From Lysobacteraceae bacterium NML95-0200 (GTDB lineage Bacteria > Pseudomonadota > Gammaproteobacteria > Xanthomonadales > Xanthomonadaceae), in NCBI GenBank assembly GCA_002798255.1, contig NWQQ01000004.1, positions 1 to 58,537 on the forward strand: a stretch of 58,537 nt of DNA, given 5' to 3'. The position numbers were made by a program, and so were the translations under genes. The notes below the pieces were generated by a model that saw only the letters and a program-made list of their open reading frames with translations, did not search any database and was not told where the DNA came from. Positions 49,908 through 58,537 of the stretch are shown in pieces (positions within the stretch are counted from its first letter, which is position 1; each line of letters opens with the position of its first letter).

Positions 49908-49947
49908 ACTCTCCGCAAAACCTGTAGCCTGCCCGCCAAAAGCAAGT

Positions 49948-49971
49948 CGCCCCCGGATAATCCCGGGGGCG
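49948..49971. terminator. Hairpin between rsxB and the lytic transglycosylase gene
   Basis: CGCCCCCGG and its complement form a 9-bp stem with an ATAATC loop between two convergent genes. No long T-run follows. Confidence 0.65.
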
Positions 49972-50012
49972 GCTCGTTAACGGCGTTTCAGGCCATCCCT
50001 TCTTGCCTTGGG

Positions 50013-51587
50013 CTATTTCTTGCAGCCGGTGAGCCGCAGGGTTTGGCCGGGCTGGATGGCATAGCGCGGGGCGCGGATATTGTTAGCCGAGGCCAGTTGC
50101 TGTACCGAGCATTGATAACGGCGGGCGATGGCGTTCAAGGTTTCTCCGCGCGCCACACGATGTGTGCGGGTGCGCTGCTGGCGCTGTTGGGTGCGATTGC
50201 GAGCCGGGGCGGTGCTTGCTGCCGGTGCGCTGACACGCTGCGGCGCTGCTTGGCTGGGTGCGGTCGGAGTGAGCTCACTTACACGCACTTCCCCCACCGG
50301 CGTGGTGCTGCCATGCACCAGGGCGCCATTGACGCTGCTCATCATCAGCTGCCGGGTGGTTTCGGCGCGCTTGCCAGTGACGCAATAGCGGTTGTAAAGC
50401 GAGGCGATGGTATTGGTGACAGTCAGTGTGGTGCCCTCGGGCAAGGGGTCATTGATGCGGTAGCGCGGGTTGAGATTGCGCAGTGCGCGCTGATAGCCAT
50501 TGCTGCCGCGGGCATTGCCAAGGCAGATGGTCAGCTCGTTGATGCTGGTCGCACGCTTGAGCTGGATTTGCGAAACCCGGCCTGCCCCCCAGGTACGCGG
50601 AAAGCGCAGGCCGTACTCGGACGGATGCAGATACAGCCAGGCGGCGGCAATCACCATCGGCACATAGTCACGGGTTTCGCCCGGGAACTGGTTATAAACG
50701 CTGATATCCCAGAAGCTGCGCCCACCGCTTTGGTTGTAGATGCGCAGTGCGCGGCCTTCGCCACCGTTATAGGCGGCCAGCGACAGTTCGATATTGCCGT
50801 TGAGTTGAGCATAGCGCTCCAGCAAATAGGCCGCAGCGGCCTCTGCCGACATACGCGCATCAAAGCGGGTGTCAAAGCCGGTGCCATCTGGCCCCAGGCC
50901 AAAACGACGCCCGGTCGCAGGCATGAATTGCAACGGCCCGCTGGCGCCGGCGCGCGAGCTGACATGCACCTTGCCGTTGGATTCTTTGGCCATGATGCCA
51001 AACAGCAGCGCCTCGGGCAGGCCGGCACGCTGGAAGGCTGGCGCCATATGTGGGCGCAGGTACTGGTAATTGACATAGCTTTCCATCAGCGCCGGGCGCA
51101 TATCAGTCAGCCAGCGGCGAATGCCCTCCTGTACCGCAGGATTGAATTGCACCATCTGCACAAAGCGCTTGTTGCGCTCATCCAGCAAGGCATCGGCACT
51201 GGCCGAATCCGGCACCGACTGGCCGGTAAAATTGATGGGGTCTTCATCCTCATCGCCTTCATCCAGCGCATCATCATTGGCCTGCACGCCCTCGGCCTGC
51301 CCCTTGGGTTGCAGCATGCGGCGATACACCGGGGTCAGTGACTGCACCTGGCAGCCACGCACATTGCTACACTCGGCAATCAGTTTTTCCATGTCGGTCA
51401 ATGCCGCTTCCTGCTGCTCGGCATCGCTGGCCTGCGCAAAACGCGCCTCGATGCCTTGTGCCTGGTCAAGGATGTTCTGCACGGCACGCGAGAGGCGCTG
51501 GGCATTGCTTTGAGCTGGTGCCAGCAAGACCATCGACGCCAGCAAGGCCAGGGAAAGTTGAACTGTTTTTTGCCGTATCAGAACCAT
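50013..51587 (-). CDS. mltD: Lytic murein transglycosylase with LysM domain (MltD-like)
   Basis: The 524-residue protein has a signal peptide (LSLALLASMVLLAPAQSNA). The SLT domain has the catalytic Glu in GIMAKESNGKVHVSSRAGASGPLQFMPATGRRFGL and the AYNGGEGR motif. An acidic spacer precedes it, and one LysM module ends the protein (HRVARGETLNAIARRYQCSVQQLASANNI). It cleaves peptidoglycan to anhydromuropeptides during cell-wall turnover. No lipobox is seen, unlike classic MltD, so it may be periplasmic and soluble. The start MVLIRQK gives a proper signal sequence. Confidence 0.9.
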   Translation of the reverse strand: MVLIRQKTVQLSLALLASMVLLAPAQSNAQRLSRAVQNILDQAQGIEARFAQASDAEQQEAALTDMEKLIAECSNVRGCQVQSLTPVYRRMLQPKGQAEGVQANDDALDEGDEDEDPINFTGQSVPDSASADALLDERNKRFVQMVQFNPAVQEGIRRWLTDMRPALMESYVNYQYLRPHMAPAFQRAGLPEALLFGIMAKESNGKVHVSSRAGASGPLQFMPATGRRFGLGPDGTGFDTRFDARMSAEAAAAYLLERYAQLNGNIELSLAAYNGGEGRALRIYNQSGGRSFWDISVYNQFPGETRDYVPMVIAAAWLYLHPSEYGLRFPRTWGAGRVSQIQLKRATSINELTICLGNARGSNGYQRALRNLNPRYRINDPLPEGTTLTVTNTIASLYNRYCVTGKRAETTRQLMMSSVNGALVHGSTTPVGEVRVSELTPTAPSQAAPQRVSAPAASTAPARNRTQQRQQRTRTHRVARGETLNAIARRYQCSVQQLASANNIRAPRYAIQPGQTLRLTGCKK

Positions 51588-51705
51588 TTTTATTGCACAA
51601 TGCCAAGGAAGCCCCGCAGGGTAACCGCGCCCAGCGCAGCAGACAAGGCGCACAAGCGGCAATTGCCGCATAAAATCTGCGCCGTTCAGTCTTCAGGAAA
51701 ACCGT

Positions 51706-53220
51706 ATGAACCCAATCCTTGTGGGCAAAGCCGTGAGCAGCGCCGATGGCGGCCTGATTCACCTCAATCCCCAATACGGCAACCGCCACGGCCTGATTGC
51801 AGGCGCCACCGGCACCGGCAAGACCGTCACGCTGATGACCCTGGCCGAAGGCTTTAGCAAAATCGGCGTGCCGGTGTTCCTGGCCGATGTCAAGGGCGAT
51901 GTGGCCGGGCTTGCCATGGCCGGCAGCGACAATGCGCGCATCAACCAGCGCGTGGCGGATATCGGCCTTGAAGGCTTTGCATACCGGGAAAACCCGGTGG
52001 TGTTCTGGGATTTGTGGGGCAAGCTGGGGCATCCGGTACGCACTACGGTCAGTGAAATGGGGCCGCTGCTGCTATCCAGGATTCTGGAGCTGAATGACAC
52101 CCAGGCCGGGGTGCTGGATATCGTCTTCAAGCTGGCCGATGACCGTGGCCTGTTGCTGCTGGACTTGAAAGACCTGTGTGCGCTGCTGAATCTGGTGAAT
52201 GAGGAGCGCAAAACGGTTTCCACCGAATACGGACTGGTCAGCAGCCAGTCCATCGGCGCCATTCAGCGCGCGCTGCTGCGGCTGGAGCAGGAGGGCGGCG
52301 AGCTGTTCTTTGGCGAGCCGGCACTGGAGTTGACCGACCTGATGCGCACCCATCTGGATGGGCGCGGCATCATCAATATCCTGGCCGCCGAGCAATTGAT
52401 TCTGAAGCCGCGGCTGTATTCGAGCTTTTTGCTGTGGCTGCTCTCGGAGCTGTTCGAGCGCCTGCCGGAAGTGGGCGACCCTGAAAAGCCGCGTCTGGTA
52501 TTCATTTTTGACGAAGCGCATCTGCTGTTTGCCGATGCGCCGCCCGCGCTCAAGCAGCGTGTGGAGCAAGTGGTCAGAATCATTCGCTCCAAGGGCGTGG
52601 GCGTGTATTTCTGCTCGCAATTGCCCGACGACATCCCGGACAACATCCTCGGCCAGCTTGGCAACCGCGTGCAGCACGCCTTGCGCGCCTTCACCCCGCG
52701 CGACCAAAAGGCCGTCAAAACCGCAGCCGAAACCTTTGTGCCCAACCCGGCGCTGAAGGTGGCTGAGACTATTTCGCAACTGGGCACCGGCGAGGCGCTG
52801 GTATCCGTACTGCAAGACAAGGGCGTGCCGATGCCGGTGGAGCATGTCCTCATCGCCCCGCCCGGCTGTCGCCTGGCTGCCATCAGCGATGCCGAGCGCG
52901 CACGTATCCGCGCCGCAAGCCCGGTCGGCCTGAAATATGAGCAGGTACAGGACCGCGAATCAGCCTTTGAAGTGCTGGCCAAGAAAGCCGAGCAACTGGC
53001 GCAACAGGCGCAGAGCGCGACGGCCACAGCGGCAGGCAACAAACCCCAGGCCGAGCAAGGCGGCTTTGGGCAAAGCATCAAAGATGCCGTTTTTGGCACG
53101 GGCCGCAAACAGGGCATGCTGGAAACCATGGCAAAACAGACCGCCCGCACGGTTGGCAACAAAGTCGGGCAACAAATTTTTCGCGGCCTTTTGGGCGGCT
53201 TGTTTGGAGGCAAACGCTAA
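51706..53220 (+). CDS. HerA-like ATPase (DUF853, YjgR type)
   Basis: The 504-residue FtsK/HerA-superfamily ATPase has Walker [21 protein letters not shown] and Walker [15 protein letters not shown], with [33 protein letters not shown] as the conserved arginine/sensor region. The C terminus is Gln/Ala-rich and ends in a glycine-rich amphipathic helix ([12 protein letters not shown]). The biological role of the family is unknown; DNA translocation is inferred from its relatives. Its stop overlaps the AbgT start by one base (TAATG). Confidence 0.9.
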   Translation: MNPILVGKAVSSADGGLIHLNPQYGNRHGLIAGATGTGKTVTLMTLAEGFSKIGVPVFLADVKGDVAGLAMAGSDNARINQRVADIGLEGFAYRENPVVFWDLWGKLGHPVRTTVSEMGPLLLSRILELNDTQAGVLDIVFKLADDRGLLLLDLKDLCALLNLVNEERKTVSTEYGLVSSQSIGAIQRALLRLEQEGGELFFGEPALELTDLMRTHLDGRGIINILAAEQLILKPRLYSSFLLWLLSELFERLPEVGDPEKPRLVFIFDEAHLLFADAPPALKQRVEQVVRIIRSKGVGVYFCSQLPDDIPDNILGQLGNRVQHALRAFTPRDQKAVKTAAETFVPNPALKVAETISQLGTGEALVSVLQDKGVPMPVEHVLIAPPGCRLAAISDAERARIRAASPVGLKYEQVQDRESAFEVLAKKAEQLAQQAQSATATAAGNKPQAEQGGFGQSIKDAVFGTGRKQGMLETMAKQTARTVGNKVGQQIFRGLLGGLFGGKR

Positions 53221-54782
53221 TGACAACTCAAACCACGACTGGCAAAAAATCGGCCATCGACCGCTTTTTGACCATCGTCGAAAAAGGCGGTAATGCACTG
53301 CCGCATCCGGCGACGCTATTCGCCATTCTGGCCATCACCGTGGTGCTGCTGTCCTGGGTGGCCTCGCAATTTGACCTGTCGGTACAGCATCCGACCTCCG
53401 GCAAGGACATCACCCCGGTCAACCTGATGAGCGTGGAAGGCTTGCAGCGCATCCTCGGCAGCCTGGTCACCAATTTCACCAGCTTTGCGCCACTCGGCAC
53501 CGTGCTGGTGTCCCTGATTGGCATTGGCGTGGCCGAGCACTCCGGCCTGATTGGCGCGGCGCTGCGCAAGCTGGTGCTAACCGCGCCGCGCTTTTTGCTG
53601 ACCCCGGTAATGGTATTTGCCGGGGTGATGTCGAACATGGCCAGCGAAATCGGCTATGTGCTGCTGGTGCCGCTAGCCGGGATGGTGTTCATGGCCGCGG
53701 GCCGTCACCCGATTCTTGGCATGGCGGCGGCTTTTGCCGGGGTGTCCGGTGGTTATTCGGCCAACCTGCTGCTCGGCACTATCGACCCGTTGCTGGCCGG
53801 CCTCTCGCAAGAAGCCGCGCGCATCGTTGACCCGGCCTATACCGTCAGCCCTGCCGCCAACTGGTTTTTCATGATTGTCTCCACCTTCCTCGTCACCGGA
53901 CTGGGCTGGTGGGTGACCGAACGCTTTGTAGCCACCCGCTTCCCCAATGCGCCGCAAACCGAAGGCTCGCAAGAAGAACAAATCGAGCAAATGAGCGCCG
54001 CTGAAAAGCGCGGTCTGACCTTCGCCACCATCGCCAGCCTCGCCCTGACCGGGCTGTTGCTATGGGGCACGGTGCCGGACAACGGTTTCCTGCGCCTGGC
54101 AGGCGAAGCTGACCTTCTGAAATCCCTGAAACCGTTCCTGGACGGCATCGTCGCCATCATTTTCCTGTACGGCCTGGTGGCCGGTGTCGCCTATGGCATC
54201 GGTGCGGGCACCATCCGCAACGATAGCGATGTCATCAACGGCATGGGCAAGAGCATGTCCACCCTGGGCGTGTATCTGGTGCTGACCTTCTTTGCCGCCC
54301 AGTTCGTGGCATTCTTCAACTGGACCCAGCTTGGCCTGATTTTTGCGGTCAAAGGCGCGGATTTGCTGATTCAGCTGCAATTGCCGGGCATCGTGCTGTT
54401 TGCCGGCTTTATCGTGCTCACCGCCACCGCCAACCTGTTCATGGGCTCGGCCTCGGCCAAATGGGCGCTGATGGCGCCGGTATTCGTGCCGATGTTCATG
54501 CTGTTGGGCTATTCGCCAGAACTCACCCAGGTCGGCTACCGCATTGGCGACTCTGTCACCAATATCATCTCGCCGATGATGAGCTACTTCGCCCTGATCA
54601 TCGCCTTCCTGCAACGCTATGAGCCCAAGGCCGGCATCGGCACCGTGATTGCAGTGATGCTGCCCTATTCCATCGCCTTCCTGATTGGCTGGACCGTGCT
54701 GTTCATGATCTGGATGTGGCTGGGTCTGCCGATTGGCCCCGGCGCACCGCTGAACTATATCCCGGCGGGCGGGGTTTCCTGA
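53220..54782 (+). CDS. AbgT-family transporter
   Basis: The 520-residue integral membrane protein has roughly 11-13 hydrophobic segments, a cytoplasmic N terminus and the family signatures [30 protein letters not shown] and [18 protein letters not shown]. AbgT proteins import p-aminobenzoyl-glutamate or export sulfonamide-like drugs by proton coupling. Either fits; no abgA/abgB hydrolase genes are adjacent. It is translationally coupled to the HerA-like gene. Confidence 0.92.
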   Translation: MTTQTTTGKKSAIDRFLTIVEKGGNALPHPATLFAILAITVVLLSWVASQFDLSVQHPTSGKDITPVNLMSVEGLQRILGSLVTNFTSFAPLGTVLVSLIGIGVAEHSGLIGAALRKLVLTAPRFLLTPVMVFAGVMSNMASEIGYVLLVPLAGMVFMAAGRHPILGMAAAFAGVSGGYSANLLLGTIDPLLAGLSQEAARIVDPAYTVSPAANWFFMIVSTFLVTGLGWWVTERFVATRFPNAPQTEGSQEEQIEQMSAAEKRGLTFATIASLALTGLLLWGTVPDNGFLRLAGEADLLKSLKPFLDGIVAIIFLYGLVAGVAYGIGAGTIRNDSDVINGMGKSMSTLGVYLVLTFFAAQFVAFFNWTQLGLIFAVKGADLLIQLQLPGIVLFAGFIVLTATANLFMGSASAKWALMAPVFVPMFMLLGYSPELTQVGYRIGDSVTNIISPMMSYFALIIAFLQRYEPKAGIGTVIAVMLPYSIAFLIGWTVLFMIWMWLGLPIGPGAPLNYIPAGGVS

Positions 54783-54848
54783 GCATTCAGTCTTTATCGT
54801 GATAGAATTTTTGACTCTTTCATCCATGAATTCCAGAAGGACATAGAA

Positions 54849-55292
54849 ATGAAAAAGCTCGCTCTGCCGCTTGCTATCGCCGCCACCCTGTCGCTGGCCG
54901 CTTGCAGCCAGGCTGATGCACCGGCGCCGGCTGAACCTGTTGTGCAAGAAACCACACCCGCAGAAGCCACCCCCACTGCCGAACAGACGCTCGCTGGCGA
55001 GTTCAAAGGCACTGTGGCCTGCGCCAGCTGCCCGGGCATTGAAACGGTTCTCACCCTGAACGCCGATGGCAGCTACACGCTGGAAGAAAACTATCTGGAA
55101 GAGCAAGACGGCCAGAAGAAGAGCGCCGGCAAGTGGGTGCTGAATGAAGGCCGCGTGGCACTGACGCCGGAAGGCGCCAATGAAGCTGAAACCTTCTATG
55201 CCGTGGACAGCAACGATGCGCTGACCCAGGTTTCGGCTGATGGTAGCCGTAGCGAAAACGCCGAACTCAACTACACCCTGAAGCGCGGCTAA
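54849..55292 (+). CDS. NlpE-like envelope lipoprotein
   Basis: The 147-residue protein has lipobox LAAC (Cys19), a Pro/Ala/Thr/Glu-rich linker, and an NlpE N-domain with the paired Cys motif GTVACASCPGIETVLTLNADGSYTLEENYLEEQDG. In E. coli, NlpE senses surface and copper or redox stress and activates Cpx; the CxxC is the redox element. Only the N-terminal domain is present here, about half the length of E. coli NlpE. The gene stands alone between abgT and greB. Confidence 0.82.
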   Translation: MKKLALPLAIAATLSLAACSQADAPAPAEPVVQETTPAEATPTAEQTLAGEFKGTVACASCPGIETVLTLNADGSYTLEENYLEEQDGQKKSAGKWVLNEGRVALTPEGANEAETFYAVDSNDALTQVSADGSRSENAELNYTLKRG

Positions 55293-55320
55293 TCCCGCTT
55301 CTTAACACAAGTTTGAGCCT

Positions 55321-55348
55321 GCCGCCGGTGGCCAATGTCACCGGCGGC
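55321..55348 (+). terminator. Terminator-like hairpin after the NlpE-like gene
   Basis: A 10-bp perfect stem (GCCGCCGGTG and complement) with an 8-base loop is followed by TTTG, 14 bp before greB. Confidence 0.7.
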
Positions 55349-55361
55349 TTTGTATTGACCC

Positions 55362-55874
55362 ATGAGCCGCTGGCGTCCCCCTTCCCCAGGCAGTACCGAG
55401 CTGATTACCGCACAGGGTCATGCCCGGCTGAAAGCCGAGCTGGATGATTTATGGCGCGTGCAACGCCCTGAAGTGGTGAAAGCACTGGCCGCCGCCGCTG
55501 CCGAGGGCGACCGCAGCGAGAACGCCGAATACACCTACCGCAAAAAGCAACTGGCCGGCATCGACCGCCGCGTCCGCTATCTGTCCAAACGCATCCCGGC
55601 ACTGAAAGTCGTCGATACCCTGCCCAGTGACCCGGAGAGAGTGTTTTTTGGGGCAGAAGTCGAACTCGAAAACCTGGCAGATGGCGAAGTCATGCGTTAC
55701 CGCATCGTCGGCCCGGATGAAACCGACGCCAAGCTCGGCCATATCAGCATTGACTCGCCACTGGCACGGGCAATGCTGAAAAAGCGCATTGATGATGAAT
55801 TTGAAGCCGCACTTCCCGGTGGCCTGGTTCGCTTCGTGATTGTGGATGTGTATTACGCTGTTCAGGATCAATAA
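55362..55874 (+). CDS. greB: Transcription elongation factor GreB
   Basis: The 170-residue protein has the Gre coiled coil with the tip acidic pair and conserved [13 protein letters not shown] ([43 protein letters not shown]). The C-terminal FKBP-like domain contains [48 protein letters not shown]. It enters the RNA polymerase secondary channel and stimulates cleavage of backtracked RNA. The sequence [21 protein letters not shown] is the GreB type rather than GreA. Confidence 0.96.
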   Translation: MSRWRPPSPGSTELITAQGHARLKAELDDLWRVQRPEVVKALAAAAAEGDRSENAEYTYRKKQLAGIDRRVRYLSKRIPALKVVDTLPSDPERVFFGAEVELENLADGEVMRYRIVGPDETDAKLGHISIDSPLARAMLKKRIDDEFEAALPGGLVRFVIVDVYYAVQDQ

Positions 55875-55947
55875 CCCAATTTGGCATATCCCCCACTGAG
55901 CCAGAATGCTCGCCTGCAAAAGCAAGAATATCTGGCAGCTGCCAGCG

Positions 55948-57156
55948 TCAAGCCGCTGCAAGTTCAGTCTGCCGGTGATGCGCCCAGCGCCAGATACTCC
56001 AGGCCAACAGCGACAACAGTCCGGCAGCGGCGGAGAGCCATGCCAGCTCATGACTTAGCCAAGGCGATACCACACCGGCCATCAGGGCATTCATCAGCAG
56101 GCTGATAAAGGCCTGCATGGATGAGGCCGCGCCCCGGGTCGCCGGGAACATATCCAAAATCGCAAGCGTGAGAATCGGAAACACCAGCGCAATGCCGAAT
56201 GAATTGAGCGCCACCGGTAGCACGGTAGGCAACACCGCGGGCGCGCCAGTCTGGGTGTGATAGCCCAGGTTGATGCAGGCGGCAATGATGCAGCAGGCAA
56301 AACCCAGGCGGATTTGCGCCACGCTGCTCAAGCGCCCGGCAAGCCGCCCGGAAGCAAACGCCCCCAGCATCATGCCGCCAATCATTGGCACAAAAAACCA
56401 GGCAAAACCGTCCTGTCCCAGTTTCAGATGGTCAATCACCAATGCCGGAGCAGACGAGATATACAGAAATAGCGCCGCGAAATTGAGGCTGGCGGCCAGC
56501 GCCAAGCGCATGAAGGCGGCATTACCCAGCATCGACCAGTAGCCGCGCAGCATCCGCCCGATCTGCAATGGTTGCCGAGCCTCGGGCTGCAGTGTTTCCG
56601 GCAAACGCCACAGCACCAGCAGCGTCAACCCCGCGGCAAACAACGCCAAAAACCAGAAAATCCACGTCCAGTCCGACCACCCCAGCAACCATGCCCCAAC
56701 AATCGGTGCAATCGCCGGTGCCACGCCAAAAATCATCGATACCTGGCTCATCAAGCGCTGAGCATCATCACCTGCAAAGACATCGCGGATTACCGCGCGC
56801 CCGACAATCAGCCCGACCCCGGCAGACAGCCCCTGCAACGCACGGAAACCCAGCAGCATCGGCAACGAAGTCGCCAGCGCACAGCCAATCGACGCCAGCG
56901 CAAACACTATCAGTCCAGTAATGATGACCCGCCTCCGCCCAAGCGCATCGGAGAGCGGTCCATGCACCACGCTCATCACGGCATAGGCCAGCAGATACAC
57001 ACTGATGGTCTGCTGCATCGCCAGCTTGTCGGCACCGAACTGCCCGCCAATATCAGGAAACGCCGGAAATATGGTGTCGATGGAAAACGGCCCCAGCATC
57101 GAGAGCAACGCCAGAATCAACGCGAGATGGCGGGCAGCAGAAACAGAACGGGACAT
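55948..57156 (-). CDS. Bcr/CflA-type MFS drug-efflux transporter
   Basis: The 402-residue protein has 12 hydrophobic segments. The family landmarks include LSMLGPFSIDTIFPAFPDIGGQF in TM1, VHGPLSDALGRRRVI in the first cytoplasmic loop (MFS motif A), GFRALQGLSAGVGLIVGRAVIRD and the motif-C-like VAPAIAPIVGAWLLG. It exports drugs or small molecules by proton antiport. The start MSRSVSAARH was chosen; an alternative Met lies ten codons upstream. Transcription would begin close to an IS3 remnant. Confidence 0.9.
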   Translation of the reverse strand: MSRSVSAARHLALILALLSMLGPFSIDTIFPAFPDIGGQFGADKLAMQQTISVYLLAYAVMSVVHGPLSDALGRRRVIITGLIVFALASIGCALATSLPMLLGFRALQGLSAGVGLIVGRAVIRDVFAGDDAQRLMSQVSMIFGVAPAIAPIVGAWLLGWSDWTWIFWFLALFAAGLTLLVLWRLPETLQPEARQPLQIGRMLRGYWSMLGNAAFMRLALAASLNFAALFLYISSAPALVIDHLKLGQDGFAWFFVPMIGGMMLGAFASGRLAGRLSSVAQIRLGFACCIIAACINLGYHTQTGAPAVLPTVLPVALNSFGIALVFPILTLAILDMFPATRGAASSMQAFISLLMNALMAGVVSPWLSHELAWLSAAAGLLSLLAWSIWRWAHHRQTELAAA

Positions 57157-57201
57157 GGCGCACGACAATAAAAAACAGCACGACATAATAGAGTCATTAC
57201 G

Positions 57202-57366
57202 CTTGGAAAGCCGGCGCAGAGCGACTATATCGAAAGCCTCACTGACAAATTCCGTGATGAGTGCCTCAACGAGCACTGATTCACCTCGTTACAGCAAACG
57301 CGCCAGATCATCGCCCTGGGGCGATGTGACTACAATCAAGTTCGCCCACATAGCAGTTATGGATGT
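57202..57366 (+). pseudogene. IS3-family transposase C-terminal remnant
   Basis: The plus strand reads LGKPAQSDYIESLTDKFRDECLNEH, a stop codon, then FTSLQQTRQIIALGRCDYNQVRPHSSYG. This matches the end of the IS3-type OrfB catalytic domain (the EHWFTS Trp codon has become TGA, and the DYN..RPH tail is present). Only about 55 codons remain. It ends 98 bp before CRISPR array 2; those 98 bp hold nothing recognisable. Confidence 0.82.
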
Positions 57367-57464
57367 ATCCCGCCTACACGTTCTGCAGCTCAACACAAAA
57401 CCATAACTCACCCCAAAGATGCAGTTCACGTACCCGCATGTTGAGCGTAGGCAGAGATGACCTA

Positions 57465-58537
57465 GTTTCAACACGCGTGCCCGCGCGAGGCGGGCACTCG
57501 CTCACGCCAAGGCGTTGTTATCGTTCGCTGGTTTCAACACGCGTGCCCGCGCGAGGCGGGCACCCCGCAGCCCCGCTGCCCGTGGCCTTGCTTGCCAGTT
57601 TCAACACGCGTGCCCGCGCGAGGTGGGCACTATTTACAGTGACGAGTGATGCCGCGCAGGGGCTGGTTTCAACACGCGTGCCCTCGCGAGGTGGGCACTG
57701 CCTCTGCCAAGGCCGCTGACCCTACACACAGAGGTTTCAACACGCGTGCCCTCGCGAGGTGGGCACATAGATGAGGTGGCTATGATTGTGAGCTTTCGTC
57801 ATGTTTCAACACGCGTGCCCTCGCGAGGTGGGCACAGATGACCCTTGCCACGCTCGGCAAAGAAGCCTTTGTTTCAACACGCGTGCCCTCGCGAGGTGGG
57901 CACAGCCGGTCGGCCAATATTCCCCACCGCTGCGCATGGGTTTCAACACGCGTGCCCTCGCGAGGTGGGCACAGCCGGTCGGCCAATACTCCCCACCGCT
58001 GCGCATGGGTTTCAACACGCGTGCCCTCGCGAGGTGGGCACCAGCCACCTCCCCCCCATCAATCTCAGCACAAAGGTTTCAACACGCGTGCCCGCGCGAG
58101 GCGGGCACATGGCCTCGCGTGCCTGCCGTTCACCACGGGAGAGTTTCAACACGCGTGCCCGCGCGAGGCGGGCACATGGCCTCGCGTGCCTGCCGTTCAC
58201 CACGGGAGAGTTTCAACACGCGTGCCCTCGCGAGGTGGGCACCAGCGCACTAGCATTGGCGAGGCGTCGGCTGCTCGTTTCAACACGCGTGCCCGCGCGA
58301 GGCGGGCACTGATGCTATTGGCTGCTGGCTATATGGCGTATGCGTTTCAACACGCGTGCCCGCGCGAGGCGGGCACGTGCGGGTTGCCGCCTGCGCGACT
58401 TGCAGATGATGTTTCAACACGCGTGCCCGCGCGAGGCGGGCACATGGCCTCGCGTGCCTGCCGTTCACCACGGGAGAGTTTCAACACGCGTGCCCGCGCG
58501 AGGCGGGCACATGGCCTCGCGTGCCTGCCGTTCACCA
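57465..58537 (-). CRISPR. CRISPR array 2: sixteen 33-nt repeats, continues beyond the window
   Basis: Plus-strand repeats begin GTTTCAACACGCGTGCCC and end GGGCAC. Starts are 57465, 57531, 57598, 57666, 57734, 57803, 57871, 57940, 58009, 58076, 58143, 58210, 58277, 58344, 58411 and 58478. The 15 full spacers are 33-36 bases. An 8-bp stem (GTGCCCGC/GCGGGCAC) with GCGAG loop lies at the 3' side. The TTGAAAC end on the minus strand resembles type I-C repeats, so transcription is probably leftward with the leader beyond the right edge. The last partial spacer repeats an earlier one. No cas genes are in the window. Confidence 0.98.

Noticed and set aside
57801-58312. Open frames with repeated ACPREVGT / CPARGGH peptides
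   Set aside because: These are translations of the CRISPR repeats, not genes.

Overview
The window is about 58.5 kb of GC-rich DNA. Its gene content fits a gammaproteobacterium of the Xanthomonadales type: an OmlA/BamE lipoprotein divergent from fur, a three-gene kynurenine block, a Bpt-type leucyltransferase, a FadN/FadA beta-oxidation pair, TonB-dependent uptake, an Rsx/Rnf-type ferredoxin, and GreB. This placement is inferred from gene content only.

Layout. Positions 1-33800 are ordinary chromosome: the end of an autotransporter; a secreted barnase-like RNase with its barstar-like inhibitor; nudix and uup; tehB; a cold-shock gene; a rhomboid protease; an M14 peptidase; a TetR-fadN-fadA operon with a perfect inverted repeat in front; bpt; purT; fur and bamE; carbonic anhydrase; an overlapping operon DUF6624-nbaC-kynU-kmo-sbcB-DUF2461; a 5'-nucleotidase; a probable Fur-controlled DUF4198/EF-hand/TonB-receptor operon; and a UDP-sugar dehydrogenase. 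Between bamE and carbonic anhydrase (19995-20387) lies a decayed CRISPR fragment next to a broken IS1595-type transposase.

Positions 33862-46213 hold a 12.35-kb integrative element inserted in the anticodon loop of a tRNA-Leu(UAA) gene. A 9-bp core flanks it and the two tRNA halves lie on opposite sides. It carries a tyrosine integrase, a convergent restriction-modification pair, an AlpA-type regulator, a primase-helicase, an iteron-like origin candidate, a lipoprotein, a small-terminase-like protein and several unknown genes. This set resembles phage satellites (PICI-like). At its right end it carries a complete tRNA-Leu(UAA), placed where the promoter of the disrupted tRNA would read into it. 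A 9-mer motif (ACGGTTCGC) occurs in pairs near both ends and looks like integrase or regulator arm sites.

Positions 46577-58537 are chromosome again: metG; a small CRISPR array (36-nt repeats, AT-rich leader, no cas genes); an RsxB-like ferredoxin; a lytic transglycosylase; a HerA-like ATPase and an AbgT transporter; an NlpE-like lipoprotein; greB; a Bcr/CflA-type MFS pump; an IS3-type transposase remnant; and a second CRISPR array (33-nt repeats) that runs off the window. The second array contains one spacer in four copies, a near-identical spacer pair, and two repeat variants that differ at the two partners of one stem base pair, with an intermediate repeat between the blocks. Its repeat matches the decayed fragment at 19995 at 31 of 33 positions. 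No cas gene is in the window, so both arrays depend on genes elsewhere or are inactive.
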